Assembly: GCA_023212695.1 (NCBI GenBank)
Contig: JALCCG010000170.1
Span: forward strand, 1 to 47,716
DNA from: Sporisorium sorghi
Lineage: Eukaryota > Basidiomycota > Ustilaginomycetes > Ustilaginales > Ustilaginaceae
Direction: 5' to 3'
Length of the DNA stretch: 47,716 bases
Below the pieces are notes generated by a model. The model did no database searches, was not told where the DNA came from, and saw nothing but the letters and a program-made list of their open reading frames with translations. This document shows positions 1 to 8,192 of this stretch, one piece after another. How positions within the stretch are numbered: position 1 is the stretch's first letter; every line of letters begins with the position of its first letter. The position numbers were made by a program, and so were the translations under genes.

Positions 1-75
<75 letters not shown>
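1..75. repeat. Poly(A) run of 75 at window edge
   Basis: The first 75 bases are uninterrupted A. A run this long at the very edge is more likely a contig end or a collapsed homopolymer than a functional element, although similar A-runs recur inside the window. Confidence 0.95.
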
Positions 76-76
<1 letters not shown>

Positions 77-617
77 CCGGCAGCGACCAAACTGGAAAAA
101 GGCGCTTAAGCGAGCGAGCAAAGCGAGTTTCAAACTCCCCCGCAAGCTGTTCGGCAGGATGGAGCAGCGTGCGACGACGGCGAGAACCAATCGAGGTGGA
201 ACGTGACCGCCGAAGAAACCATGCCACCGTTTATGCACATGGTGGCGATTGCAGCCCGCTGCTTCGATTTCGAGAATCAACGCTTCGATTGCGTCGAGAA
301 GCATGTGGTCAGTTGAACGTTCTCCCGAACCGGCGGTAGAGATTGAGCGTATCGTCCGTGTGCCTCTGGGAGGGGGAGGCGGACGCCAACGAAAGCGATC
401 CGAGCTCGAATTGAGCGGTCCAAGCTCGAAGAAGAGATAATGGTTTGCATGGGCGGCAGGATCGAGGGAACGTGCTCTGCACCTTTGAGCGAGATTGGCC
501 CACACTGCACAGCACAAACCCACGCTTGCGAGGCGGTGCATTGGAAGAGAGGTGGGGGAAAGGAAAGCACTTCTTTATCTGACTTTGAACTTTACCAACG
601 ACACTCAGCCAACCGCC

Positions 618-660
618 GCTCTCTGCTCGGTGTCAACCGCCGTTTGAGAGAGCAGAGAGC
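618..660. repeat. 11-bp perfect inverted repeat
   Basis: GCTCTCTGCTC at 618-628 is the reverse complement of GAGCAGAGAGC at 650-660, with a 21-nt spacer. It lies about 500 nt upstream of the transporter start. It may be a protein-binding site or a chance hairpin. Confidence 0.5.
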
Positions 661-1019
661 ACAGTTTCAGTCTCAAAGCGTTCCTTGCTCGCTTGTCGGG
701 ATAAACGCTAGCCGAGTCGCCCTCGGTTTTTTCGCCTATCGGGAGCACAAAGCAGCAAATAGGGGCCGCATGGGGAGCTTCTCAACCGTTCTACTAGAAT
801 CAGCGCTGGGCGTTCTAGCGTTGGGCAAGATCGGTCTGGGAAAGGTGCGACACTGGAGCCGTCTACCACCTATCTCATCTTGCGCCCACCTTTGATTGTG
901 CACGCTCGACGTTTCATTATTCTTTTAGTCTCGTCCCACCCTGCATTTGTGGGCTTTGTGACAGGAAGAAGATCACGTTCTACGTCCCACAACTGACTAC
1001 GCCACTAATTGCTGATAGA

Positions 1020-1026
1020 TATATAG
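1020..1026 (+). promoter_or_regulatory. TATA-like motif of the GIT1-like gene
   Basis: TATATAG lies about 123 nt upstream of the ATG at 1149 and just before a CT-rich leader, the usual arrangement for a fungal core promoter. Assignment is by position and sequence only. Confidence 0.4.
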
Positions 1027-1148
1027 AGCTTCTTTGTCCTCATTCTTCGTCTCTTCGGACACCCCTTCAACAACCACCTCCTCGACCCTTCGCCATCCCA
1101 TTCCTCCCAGCTTTGTCTTTCTTCTCTGATCAGCAAAAAGAATCGAAG

Positions 1149-2768
1149 ATGGCGGACATCCAACACGCTCCGCGCGAGGATCCCTCGCCCACGGGCGAGA
1201 AGATCGACCACCCCTCTTCCTCTTCATCTTATGGTGCTCCTGCTCAACCTATCACCAAGAAGTCTCGTCTCAGCGCCGTCGGCCTCATTTTCGCCTGCGG
1301 TGCTGCTCTGTTCTCGGATGGCTACGTCAATGCCGCCAGTGGTCCCGCCCTTACCGTCCTGTCGTACATCTACCCCGACTATCCCGGCTTCTCGTCGTTC
1401 GAGTCTCGATTCTCGTCGCTCGTCTTTGCCGGCACTGTGTTCGGCATGCTTCTCTTTGGCTTCCTCGTCGACCGCATTGGCCGCCGACACGGTATGTGGT
1501 TTGCCTCGATCTGGCTTACTCTCTGGTCCATCCTCATCGCCGGTGCCTGGGGTGCCGGCGGCTCTGTCGGTGGTCTTTTCGCCGCTCTTTCGGCATATCG
1601 CTTCATCATGGGCATCGCCATCGGTGCAGAATACCCTAGTGGATCCGTCGCCGCGTCCGAAAACACTGAAGGCGAGGGCGTGAACAAGAACCGACAGCAA
1701 ATGTACTTCATCATCGCCACCAACACCATGATCGACCTCGGCTTCGTCGTCGCCGTCTTTGTCGCCTACATCCTCCTCCTCATCTTCGGCATGAACCACC
1801 TGCAGTGGGTTTGGCGTCTCACTCTCGGTCTTGGCGCTCTCCCACCTTTGATCGTCTTCTTTTTCCGAATGGGCATGCACGAACCCGAACATTTCCGAAA
1901 ACACGCGATCAAAAAGAACGTCCCCTACTGGCTCATCTTCAAGCGCTACTGGCTCCGCCTCCTCGCAGTCTGTCTCGTGTGGTGGTGCTACGATTGGACT
2001 TCATACCCAAGCGGTATTTACTCGTCTCTCATCATCAAACAGCTCAATCCGACCGAGGGAGCATCGGATTACACCGTCCTGAAGCGATCTCTGGCCTACT
2101 CGACCGCCCTCAACTGCTTCTACCTGCCCGGAACCATCATCGGTGCCATCGTTGCGGACAAACTCGGCCCCCGATACACTATGATCCTCGGACTTCTCTG
2201 CCAGTCCGCCTTCGCCTTCGCTATGGGTGGCGCCTTTGGGCAGATCAGAGACAAGCTCGGACCTCTCGTCGCTGTATATGGCCTGTTTCTTGCTTTCGGG
2301 GAATTCGGGGCAGGAAATAATCTCGGGCTTCTCGCAAGCAAAGCTTGTGGTCCTGCCGCTGTTCGAGGCACATTCTACGGCATTGCAGCTGCAATAGGCA
2401 AGGTGGGAGCGTTCGCGGGAACCTATGCTTATCCCCAAATCCAGGCCGACCTTGGATCGCCGAGCAGTAACATTTACTACGCCGGGCCGTTCTACATCGC
2501 CGGTGGATTGGCCATCTTCTCAGCCGCCATTACGTTCCTGTTTATCCCCAACATCGGCCAGGACAGCATGAAGAAGGAAGACGAGGCGTTCCGCCAGTAC
2601 CTTGCGGACAACGGATACGACGTTTCTCAGATGGGATTCCTGGATGCAGACCACCCCGTCAACTCGGAAGAAGGTGCCGCCAGGACGCACTCGAACAGCG
2701 ACAACGAGTCCGTGGAGAAGAAGGAGAAGAGTAACGAGGCCGTTGTCACTTCGGCCCCCGTCAACTAA
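1149..2768 (+). CDS. MFS transporter, GIT1/glycerophosphodiester-phosphate family
   Basis: The 539-residue single-exon protein is a 12-span major facilitator. A polar N-terminus (about 1-40) precedes the first helix with FSDGYVNAASGP; loop 2-3 carries DRIGRRHG, the MFS signature. After helix 6 comes EPEHFRKHAIKKNVPYW and then a WWCYDWTSYPSGIYSS stretch, which resembles yeast Git1 (proton-coupled uptake of glycerophosphoinositol and glycerophosphocholine at the plasma membrane) and its phosphate-transporter relatives. The polar C-terminal tail (about 465-539) is rich in Glu, Lys and Ser. The open frame extends 12 codons upstream, but only through a TTG; the first ATG, at 1149, follows a CT-rich leader and is preferred. 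Phosphate or phosphodiester as substrate is inferred from the family; plain inorganic phosphate cannot be excluded. Confidence 0.85.
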   Translation: MADIQHAPREDPSPTGEKIDHPSSSSSYGAPAQPITKKSRLSAVGLIFACGAALFSDGYVNAASGPALTVLSYIYPDYPGFSSFESRFSSLVFAGTVFGMLLFGFLVDRIGRRHGMWFASIWLTLWSILIAGAWGAGGSVGGLFAALSAYRFIMGIAIGAEYPSGSVAASENTEGEGVNKNRQQMYFIIATNTMIDLGFVVAVFVAYILLLIFGMNHLQWVWRLTLGLGALPPLIVFFFRMGMHEPEHFRKHAIKKNVPYWLIFKRYWLRLLAVCLVWWCYDWTSYPSGIYSSLIIKQLNPTEGASDYTVLKRSLAYSTALNCFYLPGTIIGAIVADKLGPRYTMILGLLCQSAFAFAMGGAFGQIRDKLGPLVAVYGLFLAFGEFGAGNNLGLLASKACGPAAVRGTFYGIAAAIGKVGAFAGTYAYPQIQADLGSPSSNIYYAGPFYIAGGLAIFSAAITFLFIPNIGQDSMKKEDEAFRQYLADNGYDVSQMGFLDADHPVNSEEGAARTHSNSDNESVEKKEKSNEAVVTSAPVN

Positions 2769-3570
2769 GCGAGTCAGTCCCTATGAAGGGATGTCAACGC
2801 AACTTCTCCTCCCTCAACCTAAAAGGTACAGCCCGCCAACTCTCGAGCTGTACATTACAGATGTAATATACCCGCACATGCACAAAGTCGTTCGACTGAC
2901 TGCAGATCTGTGTTGCACAACCTATGAAATGCGGTTGTTTTCACCCAAATGCTCGAGATGAGGCTGATAGCGCACAGGCACTTCCCATCCGTTATGATCG
3001 ACAACTGCACTACTAAGAAGACCATGCGGAAGCCCACAGACCAAATGCGAAACACAGGAGATCTCGATTCCGCAACTTCACTGCTGTAGCGTCGTTTTGA
3101 AGTTGCGGAATCGAGCTCCGACGCACGTTGAAAACACAAAAGCACACAACACTCGTCAATCACTTCAGACTCGGAAGGTCCGACGGCCGAGCCATCGTTG
3201 TTAAAGAAGCGCGAACCTTAACGCAATTCTGAGATGAAGGGAGACTACACTTTGTTCCCGATCAGCCCTCAGTGGTGGCTTCGGAAGGAGCGGCCGGCTG
3301 TAGCTTTCACTGTGATCTCACGAAAGTAAAGGTGAAGTTGGCGTGTCGTCACGCGTTCTCGCTTTCTTGGCTGTATCACATGGCTCTTCCGCAGTTTTGA
3401 GTTCGCAGCTCTTGCTCTGCAGACTGAGCCGAACTTGACTTCCGCACCCTCAATTACCTTCCTCTCCTCAATATAGACTCTCCTCTCCGCAGCCATCTAG
3501 CCTTCTTACCACCACCATCTCCGCTCCTACACATTCCCGTACAATCATCCTTTCTCACCCCTGACGCTAG
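2769..3570. other. Intergenic, holds a strong hairpin; possible hidden 5' exon
   Basis: This 800-nt stretch follows the transporter stop. Near the stop is a small inverted repeat (GTACAGC at about 2826 with GCTGTAC at about 2847), and at 3063-3115 a perfect 18-bp hairpin. From about 3440 the sequence becomes CT-rich like a smut 5' leader, and a CTGAC branch-point-like motif followed by CTAG sits at 3561-3570. The first exon of the following gene may lie here but I could not fix it. Confidence 0.5.
3063..3115. repeat. 18-bp perfect hairpin, 17-nt loop
   Basis: The 18 bases at 3063-3080 are the exact reverse complement of 3098-3115, separated by 17 nt. A perfect stem of this length is very unlikely by chance. 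It lies about 300 nt past the GIT1-like stop. Possible readings are a transcript-end structure, a small hairpin RNA, or the remnant of a foldback element. Confidence 0.85.
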
Positions 3571-4620
3571 TCCCTTCAACCATACACCCTGGCGTTCCAT
3601 CACGCCCTCGAGCTCGACGATTTTCTAAAAGAGGCCGACATCACCACCACGGACCTCTTCGCCGTACTCAGCCACGAAAAGTACCGCAAACCCTTGATGG
3701 GCGGCATCAGGGCCGTCGTCAGCGATTACAAGGGGCAGGGTCGCGCCCCTCCGCCCGTCAACTTCATGCCTACTGTCAAAGCAAAGCAGAGCCATCTTGC
3801 CGCACCTGCTCAGCCGGCTACGCTGCCCGACCCGCTTCCGGTTTTGGCCAACGGCGGCGACGACGAGCATGGCATCGCGCTTTCCCGCAACGAGGCCGCA
3901 TCGAGGCCCACTCGCACTGGTCACCCTGATCGTTCCACAGTGCTGCCTGATCCGGCTTCGAGTGTACCAAAGGCTTCAATGGCGTCTGTACCTGCTCCGA
4001 GCCTCGAGGGTAAACACCATCACGAGGAACGTGCTGGCACCGCTCCCGCAGTCGCTCCGCAAAGCCGTACTCAGTCTGCGCGTCCCGTTCCGCACCATCA
4101 CCCGACCTCGATGGAGTTTGTGCCCGGCACTAGCATCCGGCTGAGACACTTGACCGCCCCGCAGACATGGACTTATCTCGAAATCCCCTCATCCACTGTC
4201 GTTGGCATGTCGTTGATCGCGCGCGTCTGCAGACACAACGTCACGAAGCAGAACGAAAAAGTCGTCGAACTCGACTTTGGCAACGGCGATGTTGCGGCCA
4301 TGCACGTCTCCCAGGCGGCTCCTGCTAGCCTGCTGGACACCACCACCGGGTCTCCGTACGCCCCTGGGGCCTTTGTCCACATTACAAACATCACGAGGCT
4401 CGTGCGCCATGGTCACTTTTACCTTAGCTTCGGCAGAAACTCGTCGATCGAGCCACTTGACCATGTCACGCAGGACACGATGGCTGCCGTCAATGCGCAG
4501 CGGAACAGAGACCGGAAGCGCAAGCCTAAGCAGGACGATTTGATGGAGGCGTTTGTAAGGTCGCCTTTCGTGGCGGAGCTCGATCGTCGCCGCCGTGAGG
4601 GTTTCACGGCCTCTCGATGA
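3571..4620 (+). CDS. Unrecognised protein with OB-fold-like C-terminal half; start unresolved
   Basis: The frame is open from just after an in-frame TAG at 3568-3570 to the TGA at 4618-4620. The first in-frame ATG is only at 3697, yet the 40 codons before it (LELDDFLKEAD, then FAVLSHEKYRKPLMGG) read like genuine protein. The true start is probably in an upstream exon with an acceptor near 3570 or 3612, or is a CTG at 3589. The middle (about 3770-4100) is a low-complexity Pro/Ala/Ser/His linker. The last 170 residues look folded: alternating beta-like stretches (SLIARVCRHN, KVVELDFGNGDVAAMHV, GAFVHITNITRLVRHGHFYLSFG) have the pattern of an OB-fold nucleic-acid-binding domain such as those in RPA-like proteins, followed by a basic tail (RNRDRKRKPKQ). 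The OB assignment is inference; no family was identified. Confidence 0.6.
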   Translation, partial: SLQPYTLAFHHALELDDFLKEADITTTDLFAVLSHEKYRKPLMGGIRAVVSDYKGQGRAPPPVNFMPTVKAKQSHLAAPAQPATLPDPLPVLANGGDDEHGIALSRNEAASRPTRTGHPDRSTVLPDPASSVPKASMASVPAPSLEGKHHHEERAGTAPAVAPQSRTQSARPVPHHHPTSMEFVPGTSIRLRHLTAPQTWTYLEIPSSTVVGMSLIARVCRHNVTKQNEKVVELDFGNGDVAAMHVSQAAPASLLDTTTGSPYAPGAFVHITNITRLVRHGHFYLSFGRNSSIEPLDHVTQDTMAAVNAQRNRDRKRKPKQDDLMEAFVRSPFVAELDRRRREGFTASR

Positions 4621-4776
4621 ACATCCATGGTGATTGCGGATCATTCGAAATGATCGAGCATCGCAACGAAGAACCTCAAGAATCAAAGTCTCTGTATCAA
4701 GGTCTCATCAAAGAGCTTCACAATCATATACCACACAGCAAGCCACCTCGACGAACCATGAAAACGTTACAGCAAC

Positions 4777-4777
<1 letters not shown>

Positions 4778-4822
<45 letters not shown>
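4778..4822. repeat. Poly(A) run of about 45
   Basis: An uninterrupted A-run lies 158 nt past the stop of the OB-fold-like gene and 31 nt from the stop of the convergent Old Yellow Enzyme gene, where it reads as poly(T) in the 3' UTR. Length in such runs is prone to assembly error. Confidence 0.95.
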
Positions 4823-4823
<1 letters not shown>

Positions 4824-4852
4824 AGAGCAATCTACACCACAAGCAAACCATC

Positions 4853-6524
4853 CTACGACCTGTAGTTGTAAACCAACACCCCGATACTCGCCAACATCGG
4901 AATGGCCGTCATGACCAGCAACATGAACAAATCGTCGTTAGGCTCCTTAAATCCGGTCTGCGTCGCACCGGTCTTTGTGTAATCCTTGATGAGCGCCCAC
5001 GTCGACTTGCCGGCGTCCTCGCCCTTGCCGAGCACGGTCTGGGCCATGTGGAACGTGTGCCAGAGCGTGCCCCACCCTGCGCCGACGATCTTGGTGGGCA
5101 CGAGAGCGAGGCTGGATACGGCGGGGACCTTGTAGTCCGGGGTGCCTGCTTCGGGGGAGCCGTCTGCGATCGCGGTGTCGGTGAGACGGTGCGGGAGGGA
5201 AGGGAACAGCGCAGCAGGGCGGCCGAGGCACGCCATGTCGGCGGCGCCGTCGTCTGGATGGATCGCCGACGCGATACCGTGACGCGAGCGCAGCCCGCCC
5301 GTAAGCACAATCTTGAGCCGCGAATCCTCGGGAAGCACCGTACGACAGCGGCGCGCAAAGTTCTGGAAGAACGCCTCTCGTTTACCCGTGCGCGCCGTCG
5401 TCTTGGCCGTGGGATCCACACCCGCACCCTGCACAGTGGCAGCACCTGTACCGGTCGCCTTGCGGTCCGTCTTGGCATTGGCCGAGCCAGCTTTAGCGTC
5501 GAGCTTCTCGATCCTGGCCTTCTCCGCTTCCGAGTCGAAGCCTTCGGTGAGAAACGACGGGTTCTCGTAATTGCCACCGCTGATCTCGACAAAGTCGACG
5601 CTGCCGGTCTCGGCGAGCCACTTGATGTTGAGCAGCGCATCGTCCTCCGTCAATCCGCCTTGCACATAGTCGGAGCTGTTCAACTTGACACCGATCAAAA
5701 AGTCGTCGCTGACTTGCTTTCGCACCGCGTCGACAATCTCGAGCAACAACCGGGCGCGGTTCTCAGCGGATCCACCGTATTCGTCCGTGCGGAGGTTCGT
5801 CTTGGGGCTGAGGAAAGCTGCGAGCTGGTAGCCGTGGCTTCCGTGGATCTCGACGCCGTCGAAGCCAGCCTCGGCGCAGATGAGCGCGGCGTGGACGAAG
5901 CGATCGCGGAGTTGGTGGACTTGTTCCAGCGTCATTGCTGCAACTGGACCCCAGAGGAGATGGTCGAAGAGTTTGCCGATGGGACCGAGCGAGCCCATCG
6001 TGCTCATGGGCACAGCGGAGGGAGCGAGAGCAGGAGCGGTGAGGCCGCGACCCGAGGCGCGCATCGACTGCCGTCCGGCGTGGACGAGCTGCACCACCGC
6101 CAGCGGGCGCGACTTGGGATCGACGACATCGGGTTGATCGCGACCCGTGCACGCGTCGGCGTAGCGCTTCATAGCAGTTTTGAAGAAGGGGAGGTGCTTT
6201 TCTTCGGTGGGGATCACAACGTCCCAGGGCGTGCCGAGGTGCGTGGGGTCGATGCCCACGTTGCCCGTGATGATGAGCCCCCAGCCGCCACGAGCCCAGG
6301 CGCGGTAGAGCTCAAAGTGTGCATGGTTGGGCGGTCCGCCACCGGTGCGTCCGAGTGTTTCTTCCAACGGTGCCTGTCATCGTAATGGCGGTCAGTGAAG
6401 TGCAATGTAGCTGATTGAGCAGAGTAATGATACTCACCTTGGCAAGACGGTTGGGAGCGACTTTACCGCCCTTGAATTTGAGTGGGCGTGCGATGAGCTC
6501 CGCCTCGGGTGCTTTGCCTGACAT
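4853..6524 (-). CDS. NADH:flavin oxidoreductase / Old Yellow Enzyme family with C-terminal membrane anchor
   Basis: Two exons, 6438-6524 and 4853-6373, flank a 64-nt intron (GTGAGT...ACAG) and encode 535 residues. The join gives NRLAKAPLEETLG, the usual N-terminal FMN-barrel motif of the family, which confirms the splice. Further signatures are VVQLVHAGRQS, then GVEIHGSHGYQLAAFLSP, followed by NLRTDEYGGSAENRARL, all typical of FMN-dependent ene-reductases. A low-complexity insertion of about 50 residues rich in Ala, Lys and Thr interrupts the barrel before the RLKIVLTGGLRSR phosphate-binding strand. The last 28 residues contain one hydrophobic helix (FMLLVMTAIPMLASIGVLVY) ending in NYRS, so the enzyme should be tail-anchored with its barrel in the cytosol. 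Substrate is unknown. The first ATG at 6524 opens exon 1. Confidence 0.88.
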
Positions 6525-6849
6525 CGTTGAACTGCGATGAACTTGAGTGTGTGTATAAGGGAGAGTGGTGGTGGTAACGCATGTTTAGAGTTGAGGAGCG
6601 AAGTGATAGATCTGTGCACGCAACCAGTTCGGGGAATTTCAGTCACCGCCGCACTCAAAAATTGTGCGGACGTGCATCTTCCGACCAGAGAGAAAAGTCT
6701 CCGCTTGGATGTGGTAAGGGGCCCACCGAGATCTCGTATCGTGTGGCGACCTCGTTGTGGGGTCGCGCCCTCACCAACGTCAATGCACACATCAGCCTCT
6801 CACCACAACTTTGAGAACGACAAACTTGGAATTGCATTTCACGCTACGA
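6525..6849. other. Intergenic spacer, no gene seen
   Basis: This 325-nt spacer lies between two minus-strand genes: the GST stop is at 6850 and the Old Yellow Enzyme start at 6524. It should carry the latter's promoter; a TATAAG-like stretch read on + occurs near 6555. Short open frames in it show nothing recognisable. Confidence 0.5.
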
Positions 6850-7935
6850 TCAGGGAAGCCCGCGACCCTTGTTAATAGCATCAGCGACCTGCGACGTCAT
6901 GGGTCTGTTCTGGGCATACCGCACGTACGAGTCGAGGTAGAGCTCGTCCGTCGACGTCGTGGCCCTGAACGCCTCCAACGCAAACACCGCCTGCGTCCAA
7001 CTTTGCCATCTTTCAAACACCTCCGGCTCGAGCAGCTGGCTGGGCTCAAAGCCCCTAAAATGGCGCAGCACGTTCGTCGCGCGGTACAGCCAGGGCGCGA
7101 CGGTGCAGTCGACGAGCGAGAGCGCCTTTCCGTCCCAGAAGCCTTGTGGGCCGGACATGGAGCGCACAAATTCGCTCAGGTGCGAGGTGAACTCCTTGGC
7201 GCCCTCGAGCTGTTTCTCGACTTCTTGCGCTTGCAGGTAGCGGTAGAACGACGGGATCAGGTTGCGGTTCGCTTTGTCCGCGGCGAGCCGGTAGAGCGCG
7301 CGGGCGTAGGGGTCGGACAGGGGCGGCAGGAGTGAGGTGCCTGATGCGGCGTCGCCGTACTTTTCGTCGATGTACTCGAGGCTGTCAAAGTGGAAAGGGT
7401 CAGTCGATGTCGCCTAGTCTGGTCAGCTGTGGGTGCGCACTTACATGACGGTAGACTCAGCCAACCCTTTACCGTTGGACAGCTTGAGCGCAGGCACCAA
7501 GCCTTTCGGGTTCAGCTCGAGCAGGTCCGCTGGCTTCTTGTACGGGTCCACCTCGCGGTATTGGTACGGCGCTGTCAGACATTGAGCCAGATTCAGTCAG
7601 CATCGCCCACACACAGAAACACATTGGACTTGAGGGGAAAGCCGCAACTCACCTCCGAGATACTCAAGAGCGATCCACACGCGATGCACGAACGGACAGA
7701 AGCAGGCGCCAAACAGCGTCTGTTCCGCGGGCGACGAGTGTGCTTTGACCGTCTCGAGCGCCTGTCCCGTGCATTCGGTGTGATAGACCGCGTCCTTGTG
7801 GCCTGGTGCTGGCTTTGACATTTTGACGCTGGTGGTTATGGTGGCAATGGTGGATCGGTGTGTCGGCAGAATGCGGGCCGATAGAGGTCGTGGTGTTCGA
7901 GCAAGGAGCAATCGAGGGCTGGCCAAGGCGAGCAT
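6850..7935 (-). CDS. Omega-like glutathione S-transferase, two possible starts
   Basis: Three exons (7653-7821 or -7935, 7445-7571, 6850-7381) with introns of 81 and 63 nt encode 275 residues from the ATG at 7821. The thioredoxin-like N-terminal domain carries GACFCPFVHRVWIALEYLG; Cys42 of CPF is the expected omega-class catalytic cysteine. Across the junctions the frame reads APYQYREVDPYKKP, then NPKGLVPALKL and ESTVILEYIDEKYG, the standard glutathione-binding elements, followed by an all-helical C-terminal domain. The family performs thiol transfer and dehydroascorbate or S-glutathionyl reductions. The frame stays open upstream: an ATG at 7935 would add 38 residues (MLALASPRLLLARTPRPLS and on) rich in Arg and Ser with no acidic residue, like a mitochondrial pre-sequence. 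Cytosolic and mitochondrial forms from one gene are therefore plausible. Confidence 0.87.
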
Positions 7936-8192
7936 GATCGAGGTCAGGAGTGTGGAGGTTGACCGGGCCGTCTGTGCGTTTGGGTCGTGTTGCTGCATGC
8001 AGGGTCTGGCGGTGGGTAAAAATCGCCGCTTAGGAGGCCGTTGGAACCTTCTTCCACTGCCCCTCCCGAGCTCGGACTCGTGTCTTCCGCTTGTGGGCTC
8101 ATCTTCAACATGCTGATACCGTAAAGATTGCACCGACAACTACAACACCAAGAGCGGCTGTAGACGAAAGGTCGCTCGGATCAACGACCACG

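Larger units (their letters stand above)
76..1148. other. Upstream region of the GIT1-like gene, no gene seen
   Basis: Short open frames occur (for example 440-895), but none shows a recognisable domain or looks like smut coding sequence. The stretch holds a perfect 11-bp inverted repeat (618-628 and 650-660), a TATA-like motif at 1020-1026, and a CT-rich leader from about 1030 to 1130. I read it as promoter and 5' UTR of the transporter that follows. Confidence 0.6.

Noticed and set aside
440..895. 151-codon + frame in the left flank
   Set aside because: No domain, unusual Cys/His/Arg composition and no leader; more likely part of an upstream region.
4634..6385. 583-codon + strand open frame opposite the Old Yellow Enzyme gene
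   Set aside because: It starts through a poly(A) run coding for Lys, is rich in Arg and Glu without a domain, and is the antisense shadow of a gene with clear family motifs.
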